Shown here in pieces: positions 40,215 through 48,407 of a stretch of 64,000 nucleotides of DNA (its first letter is position 1; each line of letters opens with the position of its first letter). Below the pieces are notes generated by a model. The model had not been told where the DNA came from. It saw only the letters and a program-made list of their open reading frames with translations, and made no database searches. Made by a program: the position numbers and the translations under genes. Source of the stretch: Burkholderiales bacterium (GTDB taxonomy: Bacteria > Pseudomonadota > Gammaproteobacteria > Burkholderiales > Casimicrobiaceae); contig JAICKU010000003.1 in the NCBI GenBank assembly GCA_025927765.1, positions 1-64,000 on the forward strand, in the 5' to 3' direction.

Positions 40215-41677
40215 CGCTTCTGTCCTGTCGTCATCGAAACTTGGGTCGCAACGCTGTTCGGGTCGTAGCCGCCGCCCAGCGCGCGCACGAGGTTGATCGA
40301 AAGCTCGAGCGCGCGTACGTGAAGGTCGGCGGCGAGGCTTTGCTGCGCGAGCAGCGGCTGCTCGGCGGATAGCACCTGCAGGTAGTTGCCGAGGCCTTCG
40401 CGGTAGCGCAGCAGCGCGAGGTCGTATGCTTCGCGCGTGGTTGCGGCGGCAATGCGCTGCTGCGTCCGCTGCGCGTCGAGGCTGCGAAACGATGCGACCT
40501 GGTCGACGACGTCGCGCATCGCGTTCGCGAGCAACTGGTTGTACTGCCCAACCGCCATGTCGTAATCGGCGTCCTTGGCGGCGAGGCCGGCGCGCAGCCG
40601 CCCCGTGTCGAAGATCGGCAGCGTCACCGCAGGCGCCACGCCGAGCGTCCGGCTCGCCGCGGAGAGCAGGTTCGTGCCGGCGAGCCCCTGCACGCCGGCG
40701 AACGCGAGGAGGTTCACGTTCGGGTAGAACGATGCCTTCTGCGACGCAATGTCCTGGCTCGCCGCTTCGATGCGCCAGCGCTGCGCGACGATGTCGGGGC
40801 GGCGACCGATGAGCTCCGCGGGCAGCGTCGACGGCAGCGCGACCTGCGCCGAAGCCGTGGCCGTCGGCCGCACGATCGCGAGGCCGCGGTCGGGTCCCGC
40901 GCCCATCAGCGCCGCGATCGCATTGCGCGCCAGTGCGATGCGTTCCTCGAGCGCCGCGATCTCTTCGCGCGTCGCCGGCAGCGCCGCTTCGGCCTGCTTC
41001 ACCTCGAGCCGCGAATCGATGCCCGCGGCGTTGCGGTCGCGGGTGAGCGCGGCGATGCGCTCGCGCGACGCCAGCGTTTGCTTCGCCACGTCGAGCTGCA
41101 GGTACGCGCGCAACAGCTGCACGTACGCCTGCGCGATGTTCGTCGAAAGCGCGAGGCGCGTGGCGTAGGCGTCGACTTCCGCAGCGCGCGCGGCGCCGAG
41201 GGCGGCTTCGTACACCGCCCGATTCTTGCCCCAGAAGTCGATCTCCCACGACAGCGAAAGCTGCAGGTCGGAGAGCGTTTGCATCGTGCCGCCGAACGGT
41301 GGGGGAACGAGGCCGTGCTCCGGGAAGCGCTCGAGCGCCGTCGACGCGCTGGCGTCGACGCGCGGCGAAAGGGCGCTGCGACTGCCTTCCGCGAGCGCCA
41401 GTGCCTTGCGGGTACGCGCGGCCGCGAGATCGAGCGTCGGGTTGCTCGCGAGCGCCTCGCTCATCAGCGCATCGAGCTGCGGGTCGCGAAACGACTTCCA
41501 CCAATCCCCCGCGGGCCACGCGGCGTCGGTGACGCGCACGCTCGACAACGCGCCGTGCGCGCCCAGCGCGTTGGGGTCGTTCGAGGTCGCCTGCGGCGCG
41601 AGCCCGTTCATGCCGGCGCAACCGGCGACGAGCGCGCAGCCGAGGGCGAGACCGGCGCGTAAGAAGGGAGCGATCAT
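40211..41677 (-). CDS. Outer-membrane efflux lipoprotein, NodT/OprM family
   Basis: TolC-like outer-membrane channel, 488 residues. The signal sequence ends in a lipobox (LVAGCAG, Cys at about 20). Two OEP repeats are visible: SNPTLDLAAARTRKALALAEGSRSALSPRVDAS, WEIDFWGKNRAVYEAA, then ELIGRRPDIVAQRWRIEAASQDIASQKASFYPNVNLLAFAG and LPIFDTGRLRAGLAAKDADYD, diagnostic of NodT-type proteins. It is the first gene of the pump operon, 40 bases after a MarR-type palindrome. Confidence 0.93.
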   Translation of the reverse strand: MIAPFLRAGLALGCALVAGCAGMNGLAPQATSNDPNALGAHGALSSVRVTDAAWPAGDWWKSFRDPQLDALMSEALASNPTLDLAAARTRKALALAEGSRSALSPRVDASASTALERFPEHGLVPPPFGGTMQTLSDLQLSLSWEIDFWGKNRAVYEAALGAARAAEVDAYATRLALSTNIAQAYVQLLRAYLQLDVAKQTLASRERIAALTRDRNAAGIDSRLEVKQAEAALPATREEIAALEERIALARNAIAALMGAGPDRGLAIVRPTATASAQVALPSTLPAELIGRRPDIVAQRWRIEAASQDIASQKASFYPNVNLLAFAGVQGLAGTNLLSAASRTLGVAPAVTLPIFDTGRLRAGLAAKDADYDMAVGQYNQLLANAMRDVVDQVASFRSLDAQRTQQRIAAATTREAYDLALLRYREGLGNYLQVLSAEQPLLAQQSLAADLHVRALELSINLVRALGGGYDPNSVATQVSMTTGQKR

Positions 41678-41715
41678 GATGGCTGGAGCGGGAAGGGTAA
41701 TTGCTTCGGCTGTGG

Positions 41716-41727
41716 ATGCCTAGGCAA
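41716..41727 (-). promoter_or_regulatory. MarR operator before the efflux operon
   Basis: TGCCTAGGCA (41717-41726), a perfect 10-bp palindrome, lies in the 69-base gap between the end of marR and the start of nodT. The same box recurs at 42224-42233 before marR. The position suits repression of the pump. Confidence 0.75.
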
Positions 41728-41746
41728 GTATATGGGCGAAAAAAGA

Positions 41747-42217
41747 TCAGCGGTTGGCGAGCATCCGATGGAGGAGCGATTCGAGGCGGCGCACGTCTTC
41801 GTCGCTGAAGCCCCGGAAGAGCCGGGCCTGGACGCGCTCCTTCGCTGCCATGAGTTGCGGAAAGAGCGCCTTGCCCGCGACCGTCAGCTCGAGATTGATC
41901 GCGCGCCGATCCTCGGGATGCGGGACGCGGCGTACGAGTCCCTTCTGCTGCAGGCGGTCGATCATGCGCGTCATCGCGCCCGGATCGTAGGAAATGGTCT
42001 TGCAGAGGCTCGACGCCGAATCGGCTTCGCCATTGGCGACCGACGCCAGCACGAAAAGCTGCGGCGCCGAGATGTCGAAGGCCGAAAGCTCGCGGTCGAG
42101 CGCGTCGATGAGCTCGACGCGCACGCGGTTCACGAGCCGGAGGATGCCGTATCGTGGCGTGGTGGGTGCCGGCTCTGTGACAACGGCGCGATCACCGTGG
42201 GTTCCCATGGCCGCCAC
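41747..42217 (-). CDS. MarR-family transcriptional regulator (EmrR-like)
   Basis: A 156-residue winged-helix repressor. FDISAPQLFVLASVANGEADSASSLCKTISYDPGAMTRMIDRLQQKGLVRRVPHPEDRRAINLELTVAGK covers the HTH and the wing with the DRR motif. It lies directly before the nodT-emrA-emrB operon on the same strand, as in many Burkholderiales EmrAB systems, and identical palindromes precede both. The start could also be the ATG at 42208, four codons in. Confidence 0.9.
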   Translation of the reverse strand: MAAMGTHGDRAVVTEPAPTTPRYGILRLVNRVRVELIDALDRELSAFDISAPQLFVLASVANGEADSASSLCKTISYDPGAMTRMIDRLQQKGLVRRVPHPEDRRAINLELTVAGKALFPQLMAAKERVQARLFRGFSDEDVRRLESLLHRMLANR

Positions 42218-42223
42218 AATAAA

Positions 42224-42233
42224 TGCCTAGGCA
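42224..42233 (-). promoter_or_regulatory. MarR operator before marR (autoregulation)
   Basis: TGCCTAGGCA again, seven bases upstream of the marR start, in the spacer shared with the divergent FMN dehydrogenase gene. Identical to the core at 41717-41726. Confidence 0.72.
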
Positions 42234-42308
42234 ATCACTGTCAAGGCTGCGACCTCGGACACGCCAATCGCTGCCGCTGATCATCGCCTGCTAGACTCCG
42301 GCGCGATC

Positions 42309-43556
42309 ATGACCGCAACCATCGACGTGAACGTCGCGCAACGCGCCACCGCAGCCATGGCGAAGCGCCGCACGCCTTTGCGCCGGCTTCGCAAGCTGCT
42401 GTCGCTCGACGACTTCGAACGCGCTGCCGAGCGTCATCTGCCGCGGCCGGTGTTCGGCTACGTCGCGGGCGCTGCGGAAACCGACTGGTCGTTCCATGAC
42501 AACCGCGCCGCCTTCGCCGAGTACGGCTTCGTGCCGCGCATGCTGGTGGACGTATCGAGGCGCTCGCAACGCACGACGCTCTTCGGACGCACGTATGCGT
42601 CGCCGTTCGGCATCGCGCCGATCGGCATCTGCGCGCTCTACGCGTACCGCGGCGATCTCGTGCTGGCGCGTGCGGCCGCCGCGGCGAACATCCCGATGGT
42701 GATGAGCGGCTCGTCGCTGATCCGGCTCGAGGAGCTCGCCGCGCAATCGCCGGGCGCATGGTTCCAGGCATACCTGCCGGGCGACACTTCGCAGATCGTG
42801 CCGCTGATCGAACGCGTGGCCCGCGCGGGCTTCGGCACGCTCGTGATCACCGTCGACTCGCAGGTGGCCGGCAATCGCGAGAACAACATCCGGGCGGGCT
42901 TCTCGACGCCGCTTCGTCCCACGCTTCGCCTCGCGTGGGACGGCATCACGCATCCGCGCTGGCTCGCGGGCACGTTCCTGCGCACCATCGTGCAGCACGG
43001 CATGCCGCATTTCGAAAACAATTTCGCGACGCGCGGCGCGCCGATCCTTTCGTCGTCGGTGCTGCGCGACTATTCCGATCGCGGCAACCTGCATTGGGAC
43101 CACTGGAAGAGCGTGCGCGACATGTGGAAGGGAACGCTCGTCATCAAGGGCATCCTCGACCCGCGCGACGCTGTCCGTGCCTGCGAGCTCGGCGCGGACG
43201 GCGTCGTCGTGTCGAACCACGGCGGCCGCCAACTCGACGGCGCGATCGCTCCGTTGCGCGCGCTGCCGGCGATCGTCGCGGCCTGTCGCGGCGTTCCGGT
43301 CATGATCGACGGTGGCGTGCGTCGCGGCACCGACGTCATGAAAGCGCTGGCGCTCGGTGCCGCATTCGTGTTCCTCGGACGCCCATTCGGTTTCGCCGCG
43401 GCGATCGCAGGCGAGGCGGGCGTCGAGCACGCTGTCGCACTGCTGGCCGCCGAGATCGATCGCAACATGGCCATGTTGGGCATCACCAACCTGGCCGAGC
43501 TCGATCCGAGCTGGCTCGTGCACGTGCACGCGTCGGCCGGTGCGGCAGCAAAATAG
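42309..43556 (+). CDS. FMN-dependent alpha-hydroxyacid dehydrogenase (L-lactate dehydrogenase-like)
   Basis: Oxidises an L-2-hydroxyacid, probably lactate or a close analogue, passing electrons to quinone or cytochrome; 415 residues. The family order is clear: FGYVAGAAETDWSFHDNRAAF, the SPFGIAPIGICALYAYRGDLVLARAAA flavin segment, ITVDSQVAGNRENNIRAGF, the WKGTLVIKGI lysine, and SNHGGRQLDGAIAPLRALPAI with the catalytic His and substrate-binding Arg, then DGGVRRGTDVMKALALGA. Mandelate or glycolate could be the substrate instead. Divergent from marR. Confidence 0.88.
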   Translation: MTATIDVNVAQRATAAMAKRRTPLRRLRKLLSLDDFERAAERHLPRPVFGYVAGAAETDWSFHDNRAAFAEYGFVPRMLVDVSRRSQRTTLFGRTYASPFGIAPIGICALYAYRGDLVLARAAAAANIPMVMSGSSLIRLEELAAQSPGAWFQAYLPGDTSQIVPLIERVARAGFGTLVITVDSQVAGNRENNIRAGFSTPLRPTLRLAWDGITHPRWLAGTFLRTIVQHGMPHFENNFATRGAPILSSSVLRDYSDRGNLHWDHWKSVRDMWKGTLVIKGILDPRDAVRACELGADGVVVSNHGGRQLDGAIAPLRALPAIVAACRGVPVMIDGGVRRGTDVMKALALGAAFVFLGRPFGFAAAIAGEAGVEHAVALLAAEIDRNMAMLGITNLAELDPSWLVHVHASAGAAAK

Positions 43557-43661
43557 CGGTCGCAAGCGAACCCAAGTCGCCGCCACTGCCTCTAACCTTG
43601 CGCAACTCACCCGTGATGTCCGGGCCTTTTCGAAGCCGCCAACAAGGAAAGGTGACGAACC

Positions 43662-43898
43662 ATGAAGCGCAGTGCGTTGAGAAGTTGGCTCACGATCCTG
43701 GTATGCGCGTCGCTCGTCGGCTGCGCATCGACCGGCACCCGCGTCACGACATCGTCGGACGCCTACAAGGCAATGGCCGACAGCCAGCAATGGTGGTGCT
43801 CGCAGTTCGGGTGCGGCTGCACGCTCGACGGCAAGCAGGCCACCTGCGCGCTCGTTGCCACCTGCATCAACACCGGAAGCTGCAGCAGCGCGCCTTGA
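43662..43898 (+). CDS. Small lipoprotein with Cys-rich mature part
   Basis: A 78-residue lipoprotein. The signal sequence MKRSALRSWLTILVCASLVGC ends in an LVGC lipobox (Cys21). The short mature part contains QWWCSQFGCGCTLDGKQATCALVATCINTGSC, with six cysteines that may form disulfides or bind metal. Similar small Cys-rich lipoproteins occur in Betaproteobacteria without known function. AAGGAAAGGTGACG precedes the start. It stands alone between lldD-like and ybaK-like genes; the 43899-44065 spacer shows nothing. Confidence 0.7.
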   Translation: MKRSALRSWLTILVCASLVGCASTGTRVTTSSDAYKAMADSQQWWCSQFGCGCTLDGKQATCALVATCINTGSCSSAP

Positions 43899-44065
43899 CG
43901 TACGGCGCGACCGTTCGCGACGAACTCGCTCATCCTTCTTCGCCCCGGCGCCCCTTCGCCGGGCATCGCGCGCCCGCGCCGCTGCTGCAGCGCGGGCCGC
44001 TTCGCGTCGGCCGCCGCGGAGCCGGCTGCCGCGGCATCGACCCGGCCGCGTAGCCGACGCTCAGC

Positions 44066-44563
44066 ATGGACCTCGCCGCGTTCCTCGCCCATCACGCGAT
44101 CGAGGCCAAGCGCTTCGAGCATCCGCCGGTGATGACCGTCGCCGAGTCCGAACGCCTCGTGCCCGGGTTGCCCGGCGCCAAGACGAAGAACCTGTTCCTG
44201 CGCGACAAGAAGGGCGCCCGACACATTCTCGTCACCGTGCCGCACGATCTTGCGGTCGATCTGAATTCGCTCGGCCTCATGCTCGGCGCCGGCAGGCTGG
44301 GCTTCGGGTCGGCCGAGCGGCTGATGAAGCATCTCGGCGTCACGCCGGGCTCGGTGAGCCTGCTCGCGCTCGTCAACGACGCCGCGCACGCGGTCGAGTT
44401 CGTGCTCGATCGCCGTCTGTGGGAGGCCGATGCAGTGCAGGCGCATCCGCTCGTCAACGACGCGACGATGGTGATTCCGCACCGGCAGCTCGAGCGCTTC
44501 CTCGCCGCCACCGGCCACGTCGCGCGCGTGATCGACGTGCCCGGACGCCTGCCCGGCGGCTGA
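44066..44563 (+). CDS. Prolyl-tRNA editing protein, YbaK/ProXp family
   Basis: A 165-residue trans-editing deacylase that clears mischarged tRNA-Pro. The family elements are KRFEHPPVMTVAESERLVPGLPGAKTKNLFLRDKKGARHILVTVPHD, with the catalytic-site Lys in KTKNLFLRD, followed by LGFGSAERLMKHLGVTPGSVSLLALVND and a C-terminal HPLVNDATMVIPHRQLERFL. This pattern fits the PrdX/ProXp-ala branch that removes alanine. No operon partner; the next gene is the GntR regulator after an AT-rich spacer. Confidence 0.88.
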   Translation: MDLAAFLAHHAIEAKRFEHPPVMTVAESERLVPGLPGAKTKNLFLRDKKGARHILVTVPHDLAVDLNSLGLMLGAGRLGFGSAERLMKHLGVTPGSVSLLALVNDAAHAVEFVLDRRLWEADAVQAHPLVNDATMVIPHRQLERFLAATGHVARVIDVPGRLPGG

Positions 44564-44580
44564 GCGTTTTTCCTGGCGTC

Positions 44581-44598
44581 TTTTAATATTTTATAAAA
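44581..44598 (+). promoter_or_regulatory. AT-rich promoter/operator of the GntR-aminotransferase operon
   Basis: An 18-base A+T-only island, TTTTAATATTTTATAAAA, ending in the palindrome TTTTATAAAA (44589-44598), sits 20 bases before the gntR start. It stands out in GC-rich DNA and probably combines a -10 region with an autoregulatory site. Confidence 0.5.
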
Positions 44599-44617
44599 CC
44601 GCGTAAGCTCGGCACCT

Positions 44618-45295
44618 ATGTCCGAGGTGCGCGAACGCTTCCACACCAAGCGCGAAGTCGCGATCGCGCGCATGCGCGACGCGATCCTGCTCGGCCGTTA
44701 CCGCCCGGGGCAGGTGCTGCGTCAGGTGGACCTGATGGCCGATCTCGACCTCGGCGCCACGCCGGCGCGCGAGGCGGCGCTCGAACTCGTCGCGCGCGGC
44801 CTGCTCGTGCACGAATCGCACCGCGGCGTGCGGGTGGCGGGGCTCGACGCGGAGCGTGCGCGCCACGTCTACGAGGTGCGCGCGCTGCTCGAAGGCGAAG
44901 CCGCGCGCCTGTCGTCCGCGCGCGCGGACGACGACGCGATCGATCGGCTGACGCGCCACCTGCAGGCGATGGAGCGCGCATTCGAGGCCGGCGAGCGGAA
45001 GCGCCTCGCCGCCGCGGACGAGCGCTTCCATCGCACGCTTTGCGAAGGCGCGGGCAACCCGGTGCTGATGCGGCAGATCGAACAGCTGTGGGAGCAGTTC
45101 CCGCGCTACATGCTGTGGCGCAAGCGCGAGCGCGTCGCCGAGTCGCTGCGCGAGCACAAGGCGATCCTGAAGCAGTTCTCGCGCGGCGACGGCGACGCGA
45201 CCGCCAGCGCCGTGCACAACCATATTCTTCACGGGCTCGATGCGCTCGCCGCGATGCTGCGCGACGATGCGTCACGGGCCGGGAGCGACGAATGA
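44618..45295 (+). CDS. GntR-family regulator, FCD subfamily
   Basis: A 225-residue regulator. The winged helix contains LLGRYRPGQVLRQVDLMADLDLGATPAREAALELVARGLLVHESHRGVRVAG. The FCD domain follows, with EVRALLEGEAARL, DERFHRTLCEGAGNPVLMRQIEQLWEQ and EHKAILKQFSRGDGDATASAVHNHILHGL, containing the metal-binding His residues. It overlaps the downstream PLP-enzyme gene by four bases, so it is probably the local regulator of that enzyme and the amino acid importer. Confidence 0.87.
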   Translation: MSEVRERFHTKREVAIARMRDAILLGRYRPGQVLRQVDLMADLDLGATPAREAALELVARGLLVHESHRGVRVAGLDAERARHVYEVRALLEGEAARLSSARADDDAIDRLTRHLQAMERAFEAGERKRLAAADERFHRTLCEGAGNPVLMRQIEQLWEQFPRYMLWRKRERVAESLREHKAILKQFSRGDGDATASAVHNHILHGLDALAAMLRDDASRAGSDE

Positions 45296-46647
45296 GCGAT
45301 CACGCAACTTCGCCGGCAGCCTCGTCCGCCGGCACTGCCGATTTCCGCGATCACCTGATCCGCTACGGCGGCGACGCGTATCCCGAGATCGTCGAGACGG
45401 CGAGCGGCTGCTACGTGCAGGACGCCTCCGGCAGGCGCATTCTCGACTTCACGTCGGGCCAGATGTGCGCCACCGTGGGGCACAACCATCCGAACATCGT
45501 CGCCGCGATCCGCAAGAGCTGCGACACGGCTCTCCACCTCTTCTCGGGGATGATTCCGCGCAGCGTCGTCGAGCTTGCCGGCGCGCTCGCGAAGATCCTG
45601 CCGCCGCCGCTTCGCAAGTCGCTGTTCCTGAACACGGGCAGCGAGAGCAACGAGGCGGCGATCAAGATGGCGAAACTCGCGACCGGCAGCTTCGAAGTGG
45701 TCGGCCTCGGCGGTTCATGGCACGGCGTCACCGGCAACGCGGGCGGCGCGTCGTTTGCGAGCGATCGCAAGGGCTACGGCCCGGGCATCCCCGGCACGTT
45801 CGCCATTCCCGAGCCGAACGCGTATCGCTGCCCGATCAAGCACTGCCGCGACACGTGCGACCGCACGTGCATGAAGGTGGGCTTCGAGCTCTACGACATG
45901 CAGTCGACGGGCGCACGCGCGGCGGTGATCGCCGAGCCCGTGATCAGCGCGGGCGGGGTGATCGTGCCGCCGGAGGGCTATTTCGACGCGCTCGCCGCCG
46001 AGGCGAAGAAGCGCAACATGCTGCTGATCTTCGACGAGGCGCAGACCGCGTTCGGTCGCCTCGGCCACTGGTTCGCGGCGTCGTACCTCGGCGTGACGCC
46101 CGACATCATGACCGTGTCGAAGACGCTCGGCGGCGGCATTCCGCTCGCCGCGGTGATCACCAACGACGAGATCGAGGCGAAGTGCCACGCGCGCGGGTTC
46201 GCGTTCTACACGTCGCACGTGTCGGATCCGTTGCCCGCCACCGTAGGCCTCGCCGTCCTCGATACGATCGAGCGCGAGCACCTGCTCGAGCGCAGCCGCG
46301 AAATGGGTGGCTATCTCGCCGCGCGGCTCGAGGAGCTCAAGTCGCGGCACGAAGAGATCGGCGACGTGCGGGGCATGGGGCTTTTGCGTGGCGTCGAGCT
46401 CGTGAAGGATCGCGAGACGCGCGAGCCCAATCACCAACTCGGTGCACTCACGACCGAGCGCTGCCTGCAGCTCGGGCTCAGCATGAACATCCGGCGCCGG
46501 CCCGAGCGCGGGTCGGTGTGGCGCATCGCGCCGCCGCTCACGGTGAAGCGCGAAGACGTCGACCTCGCGATGACGATCTTCGACCAGGCGCTGACCGAAA
46601 TGAAGGCGCTGCTGGCGAAGCGATCGTCGAGCGCGGCCGCGAGATAG
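45292..46647 (+). CDS. Class III PLP enzyme, 2,2-dialkylglycine decarboxylase-like
   Basis: Fold-type I class III aminotransferase-family enzyme, 451 residues. HLIRYGGDAYPEIVETASGCYV, RRILDFTSGQMCATVGHNHPNIV and LFSGMIPRSVVELAGALAKI follow dialkylglycine decarboxylase closely. Cofactor residues are Asp248 in IFDEAQT and the Schiff-base Lys277 in VSKTLGGG. Residues 180-193 contain an unusual Cys cluster, C-x4-C-x3-C-x3-C, not part of the classical enzyme. It is co-transcribed with its GntR regulator and precedes a polar amino acid importer, so the substrate is probably an imported amino acid. Confidence 0.82.
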   Translation: MSDHATSPAASSAGTADFRDHLIRYGGDAYPEIVETASGCYVQDASGRRILDFTSGQMCATVGHNHPNIVAAIRKSCDTALHLFSGMIPRSVVELAGALAKILPPPLRKSLFLNTGSESNEAAIKMAKLATGSFEVVGLGGSWHGVTGNAGGASFASDRKGYGPGIPGTFAIPEPNAYRCPIKHCRDTCDRTCMKVGFELYDMQSTGARAAVIAEPVISAGGVIVPPEGYFDALAAEAKKRNMLLIFDEAQTAFGRLGHWFAASYLGVTPDIMTVSKTLGGGIPLAAVITNDEIEAKCHARGFAFYTSHVSDPLPATVGLAVLDTIEREHLLERSREMGGYLAARLEELKSRHEEIGDVRGMGLLRGVELVKDRETREPNHQLGALTTERCLQLGLSMNIRRRPERGSVWRIAPPLTVKREDVDLAMTIFDQALTEMKALLAKRSSSAAAR

Positions 46648-46750
46648 CGGCGGCCGCGAGGCCGTCAAAAAATCGGGCACAATGGCAGGCGCGTCGGAGG
46701 CGCTTCATCCTCCGGCCCCGACCCTGACATACGAGACGGAGGAGAACAAC

Positions 46751-47560
46751 ATGGGCAAGAAATGGTTCACGGTCGTCGCCTCGCTGCTGCTGCTCGGCGC
46801 GCTGGGCGTCACGGCGGCCAAGGCCGACGAGCTATCGGACATCAAGAAGAAGGGGACGCTGATCGTCGGCACGAAGGCCGACTACCGGCCATTCGGTTAC
46901 CTCGATCCGTCGGGCAAGATCATCGGCTTCGAGCCCGATCTTGCGGCCGACGTCGCGAAGCGGCTCGGCGTCAAGCTCGAGCTGGTGCCGGTCGTCGCGT
47001 CGAACCGCATCCAGTTCCTGCAACAAGGCAAGATCGACCTGATGATCGCCACGATGAGCGACACGCCCGAACGGCGCAAGATCGTCGACATCGTGCAGCC
47101 CGACTACTACGCGTCCGGCACGAACGTGATGGCGAAGAAGTCGGAGAACCTGAAGAGCTGGGATCAGTTGAAGGGCAAGAAGGTGTGCCTGATCCAGGGC
47201 TCGTTCTACAACAAGGAGCTGCAGGAGAAGTACGGCATCGAGGGCGTCGCGTTCCCGGGCACGTCGGAGGCGTACTCGGCGCTTCGCAACGGCAACTGCG
47301 TGGCGTTCGCGTACGACGACACGGCGATCCAGGGCGAGCTGCAGAAGCCCGAGTGGAGCGATTACGACATGCCGCTCGACTCGATCCTGGTCCAGCCCTG
47401 GGGTCTCGCCGTGAAGCTTGGCGACAAGGCCTTCGCCGACTACATGTCGAACGTCGTCAAGGACTGGCACAAGAGCGGATTCATCATCGAGCTCGAGAAG
47501 AAGTACCACATCAAGCCGACGAAGTTCGCGCAGGAAATGCACGACAAGTACAGCAAGTGA
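46751..47560 (+). CDS. Amino acid ABC transporter substrate-binding protein (family 3)
   Basis: Periplasmic receptor, 269 residues. A signal peptide ends near AAKA-DE (about 25). KKGTLIVGTKADYRPFGYLDPSGKIIGFEPDLAADVAKRLGVKLELVPV is the standard SBP_bac_3 opening. The DRIQFL-like loop reads NRIQFLQQGKIDLMIATMSDTPERRKIVD, giving the ligand-binding Arg and Asp residues. GGAGGAG precedes the ATG at 46751. A strong hairpin separates it from the permease genes, usual where the receptor must be made in excess. Confidence 0.92.
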   Translation: MGKKWFTVVASLLLLGALGVTAAKADELSDIKKKGTLIVGTKADYRPFGYLDPSGKIIGFEPDLAADVAKRLGVKLELVPVVASNRIQFLQQGKIDLMIATMSDTPERRKIVDIVQPDYYASGTNVMAKKSENLKSWDQLKGKKVCLIQGSFYNKELQEKYGIEGVAFPGTSEAYSALRNGNCVAFAYDDTAIQGELQKPEWSDYDMPLDSILVQPWGLAVKLGDKAFADYMSNVVKDWHKSGFIIELEKKYHIKPTKFAQEMHDKYSK

Positions 47561-47568
47561 CCTGACGC

Positions 47569-47602
47569 TGCGGGGCGCGGCGTTCCACGCCCGCGCCCCG
47601 CA
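47569..47602 (+). promoter_or_regulatory. Hairpin between receptor and permease genes
   Basis: TGCGGGGCGCGG (47569-47580) and CCGCGCCCCGCA (47591-47602) form a perfect 12-bp stem with a 10-base loop, nine bases after the receptor stop codon. No T-run follows. It probably stabilises the receptor message or partly terminates transcription. Confidence 0.6.
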
Positions 47603-47678
47603 CTGCCATAGGCGCGCCGCCTGACGACGGACGAAACGCGCGTCTCGACTCGAACGATTGACCGCGGGGGAGCGGCCG

Positions 47679-48407
47679 ATGCAAGTCGTCTGGGACTGGT
47701 TCCGGTGGCTGTACGACACCACCGGCATCAATCTGACGATCTTCTACGATGCGTTCGACCGCACGCGCTTTGCGAGCGGCTTCTGGATGACCGTCAAGCT
47801 GTCGGTCATCTGCATCCTGCTTTCCGTCGTCATCGGCATCATCGGCGCCGGCATCCAGCGCTCGCGCTACCGCATCCCGCGCACCGTCGTCTACTGGTAC
47901 ATCCAGGCGTTTCGCAACACGCCGCCGCTCGTCCAGCTCTACTTCTTCTATTTCGGCCTCGGTGCGCTGCTGAAGGGCGTGACCGGGCCGATGGTCACCA
48001 ACGTGACCTGGGCGATCATCTCGCTCTCGTTCTTCGCCGGCGCCTTCAACGTCGAGATCTTCCGCTCGGGTATCGAGGCGGTGCCGCGCACGACGCTGGA
48101 AGCCGCCGAGTCGCTCGGCTTCAGCCGGCTGCAGACGTACCTGCGCATCGTGTTCCCGCTCGCCTTCCGCATCAGCCTGCCGGCGCTCAACAACAACCTC
48201 GTCAACCTCGTGAAGACCACCACGCTCGCCTATGCGATCGCCGTGCCCGAGATGCTGTACGTGTCGAGCCAGATCTGGTCCGACGAGTTGAACGTGCCGG
48301 TGATGATGAACGTGCTGCTGGTCGCGTATTTCGTGCTGGTGGGCATCCTCGTGTGGATCATGCATCGCTGGGAGAAGGCGATACGCGTGCCGGGGTTCGG
48401 CGTATGA
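47679..48407 (+). CDS. Polar amino acid ABC transporter permease 1
   Basis: His/Glu/Gln/Arg-family inner-membrane permease, 242 residues, with about five helices. FASGFWMTVKLSVICILLSVVIGIIG, YIQAFRNTPPLVQLYFFYFGLG and the coupling EAA loop GIEAVPRTTLEAAESLGFSRLQTYLRIVFP are characteristic. The ATG at 47679 has GGGGGAG ahead of it. It overlaps permease 2 by four bases and works with it as a heterodimer. Confidence 0.92.
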   Translation: MQVVWDWFRWLYDTTGINLTIFYDAFDRTRFASGFWMTVKLSVICILLSVVIGIIGAGIQRSRYRIPRTVVYWYIQAFRNTPPLVQLYFFYFGLGALLKGVTGPMVTNVTWAIISLSFFAGAFNVEIFRSGIEAVPRTTLEAAESLGFSRLQTYLRIVFPLAFRISLPALNNNLVNLVKTTTLAYAIAVPEMLYVSSQIWSDELNVPVMMNVLLVAYFVLVGILVWIMHRWEKAIRVPGFGV

